DNA of 6,123 nt, taken from NCBI GenBank assembly GCA_025450095.1, contig JANWID010000173.1, positions 1 to 6,123 of the forward strand. The letters run 5' to 3'. A program made the translations under genes and the position numbers. The notes under the pieces are model-generated. The model made no database searches. It was given only the letters and a program-made list of their open reading frames with translations, and had not been told where the DNA came from. Positions 5,460 through 6,123 of the stretch are shown piece by piece. The stretch is from Bacteroidia bacterium (GTDB lineage: Bacteria > Bacteroidota > Bacteroidia > AKYH767-A > OLB10). Position 1 is the stretch's first letter, and each line of letters opens with the position of its first letter.

Positions 5460-6123
5460 CTAGAAGACCACAATTTTTTTGTGAACTGTATTTTCGCCAC
5501 TACCAATGCGAACGAAATAAGTTCCCTGTGAAATATTTTTAAGATCAATCGAAGTTGTTGCGCCAGGATTTAATATTTGAATTACTTCTCTTCCGGCAAC
5601 ATCAAACATTTTTATGTAATCTACTTTCTGAGATCCTGTATAGTTAACATGAAGTACATCTTGTACCGGAGTAGGGTAAACCTGGATAAAATTATCCAGT
5701 GCTGATTCTTCCACACCTAAATAATTCGGATCGATTACCACGCCATCACCAATGCCATTTAACGACACCAGTGACTCGTTGGAAGTTACGGCCTCGATAT
5801 CAAATGGCGATACACTCAATGTTACTTTTCCGGAAACATTGTCTGTTGTAACAATAGTAACCCGGGCAACGGGGCCTGCACCGTTAATATTCAGATGATC
5901 AATGCGTGATAATGCAATATCAACAAACCCATTCATGCCTTGTGATTTGTCAACGGTGATCATGTCAACCGCATTGATTCCAAAAATGGAGCCCGGATAT
6001 GTAACATTAATGGAATTTACATCAACCAGTGAGGGGTCAAAATATAACCGGAATGCCAAACCATAGATACTATCAACCGGTGTAGCTATTGCGATATCAA
6101 AATCAACAGGCATAGAAAGATCA
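5460..6123 (-). CDS. Cohesin-domain-like surface protein with T9SS sorting domain, 3' part; 5' end outside window
   Basis: The frame is open to the window edge. An ATG at 6113 is internal in appearance, since the preceding codons (Asp-Leu-Ser) continue the same beta-strand, so the true start is upstream. Counting from that Met, residues 1-120 resemble the cohesin-like beta-sandwich common in Bacteroidota surface proteins, with IYGLAFRLYFDPSLVD (16-31), a D-x-A-L-S-R strand (65-70) and GAGPVARVTI (78-87). Residues 143-217 are a T9SS type A sorting domain with YPTPVQDVLHV, a variant of the usual PNP motif, then MFDVAGREV and SQGTYFVRI, ending in KKIVVF. The protein is therefore probably sent across the outer membrane and anchored or released by T9SS. 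No catalytic motif is visible in this part. The gene ends with TAG and a strong terminator. Other domains may lie upstream; the substrate or partner is unknown. Confidence 0.88.
   Translation of the reverse strand, partial: DLSMPVDFDIAIATPVDSIYGLAFRLYFDPSLVDVNSINVTYPGSIFGINAVDMITVDKSQGMNGFVDIALSRIDHLNINGAGPVARVTIVTTDNVSGKVTLSVSPFDIEAVTSNESLVSLNGIGDGVVIDPNYLGVEESALDNFIQVYPTPVQDVLHVNYTGSQKVDYIKMFDVAGREVIQILNPGATTSIDLKNISQGTYFVRIGSGENTVHKKIVVF

Noticed and set aside
5261..5548. 95-codon minus-strand frame spanning the end of the cohesin-like gene and the start of the HTH gene
   Set aside because: It runs through the strong terminator and overlaps two better-supported genes in a different frame.
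1..6123. CRISPR array, insertion sequence, tRNA or rRNA
   Set aside because: I saw no regularly spaced repeats, no transposase or terminal inverted repeats, and no tRNA- or rRNA-like sequence on either strand.

Overview
The window looks like a chromosomal segment of a Bacteroidota (Bacteroidetes) bacterium. It is AT-rich. Three secreted proteins end in type IX secretion (T9SS type A) C-terminal sorting domains, a system confined to this phylum. The ispG gene is of the Bacteroidota/Chlamydia/plant sequence type. Starts lack Shine-Dalgarno sequences, and some are preceded by TAnnTTTG-like -7 boxes. I cannot assign a genus.

Every convincing gene is on the minus strand, so transcription runs from right to left. 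(1) 5460-6123: 3' part of a surface protein with a cohesin-like beta-sandwich and a T9SS sorting domain, cut by the window edge and followed by a very clear intrinsic terminator at 5401-5431. (2) 5025-5321: a small orphan protein with a MerR/excisionase-like helix-turn-helix. (3) 2703-4901: a large exported multidomain protein (signal peptide, N-terminal domain, PKD domain, SdrD_B-like domain, DUF11/DUF7619-like domain, T9SS domain). It is interrupted at 3714-3716 by a single in-frame TGA, which divides it into two open frames. (4) 1021-2607 (or 2637): an exported purple-acid-phosphatase-type metallophosphoesterase with all five metal-binding motifs and a C-terminal sorting domain. (5) 1-740: the first 246 codons of ispG, an isoprenoid (MEP) pathway enzyme, whose 3' end lies outside the window.

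The secreted proteins share an export route (Sec signal peptide, then T9SS) rather than an obvious pathway. ispG is a housekeeping neighbour with its own apparent promoter. The small HTH protein is the only candidate regulator and lies directly upstream of the large surface protein gene.

The most interesting signal is the in-frame TGA. The frame stays open for 337 codons after it and carries the rest of the protein architecture. From family knowledge, the TGA sits where related proteins usually have a cysteine. A nonsense mutation or base-call error is the simplest explanation. I found no convincing evidence of a previously undescribed system: no CRISPR, mobile element, tRNA/rRNA or defence-like cassette.
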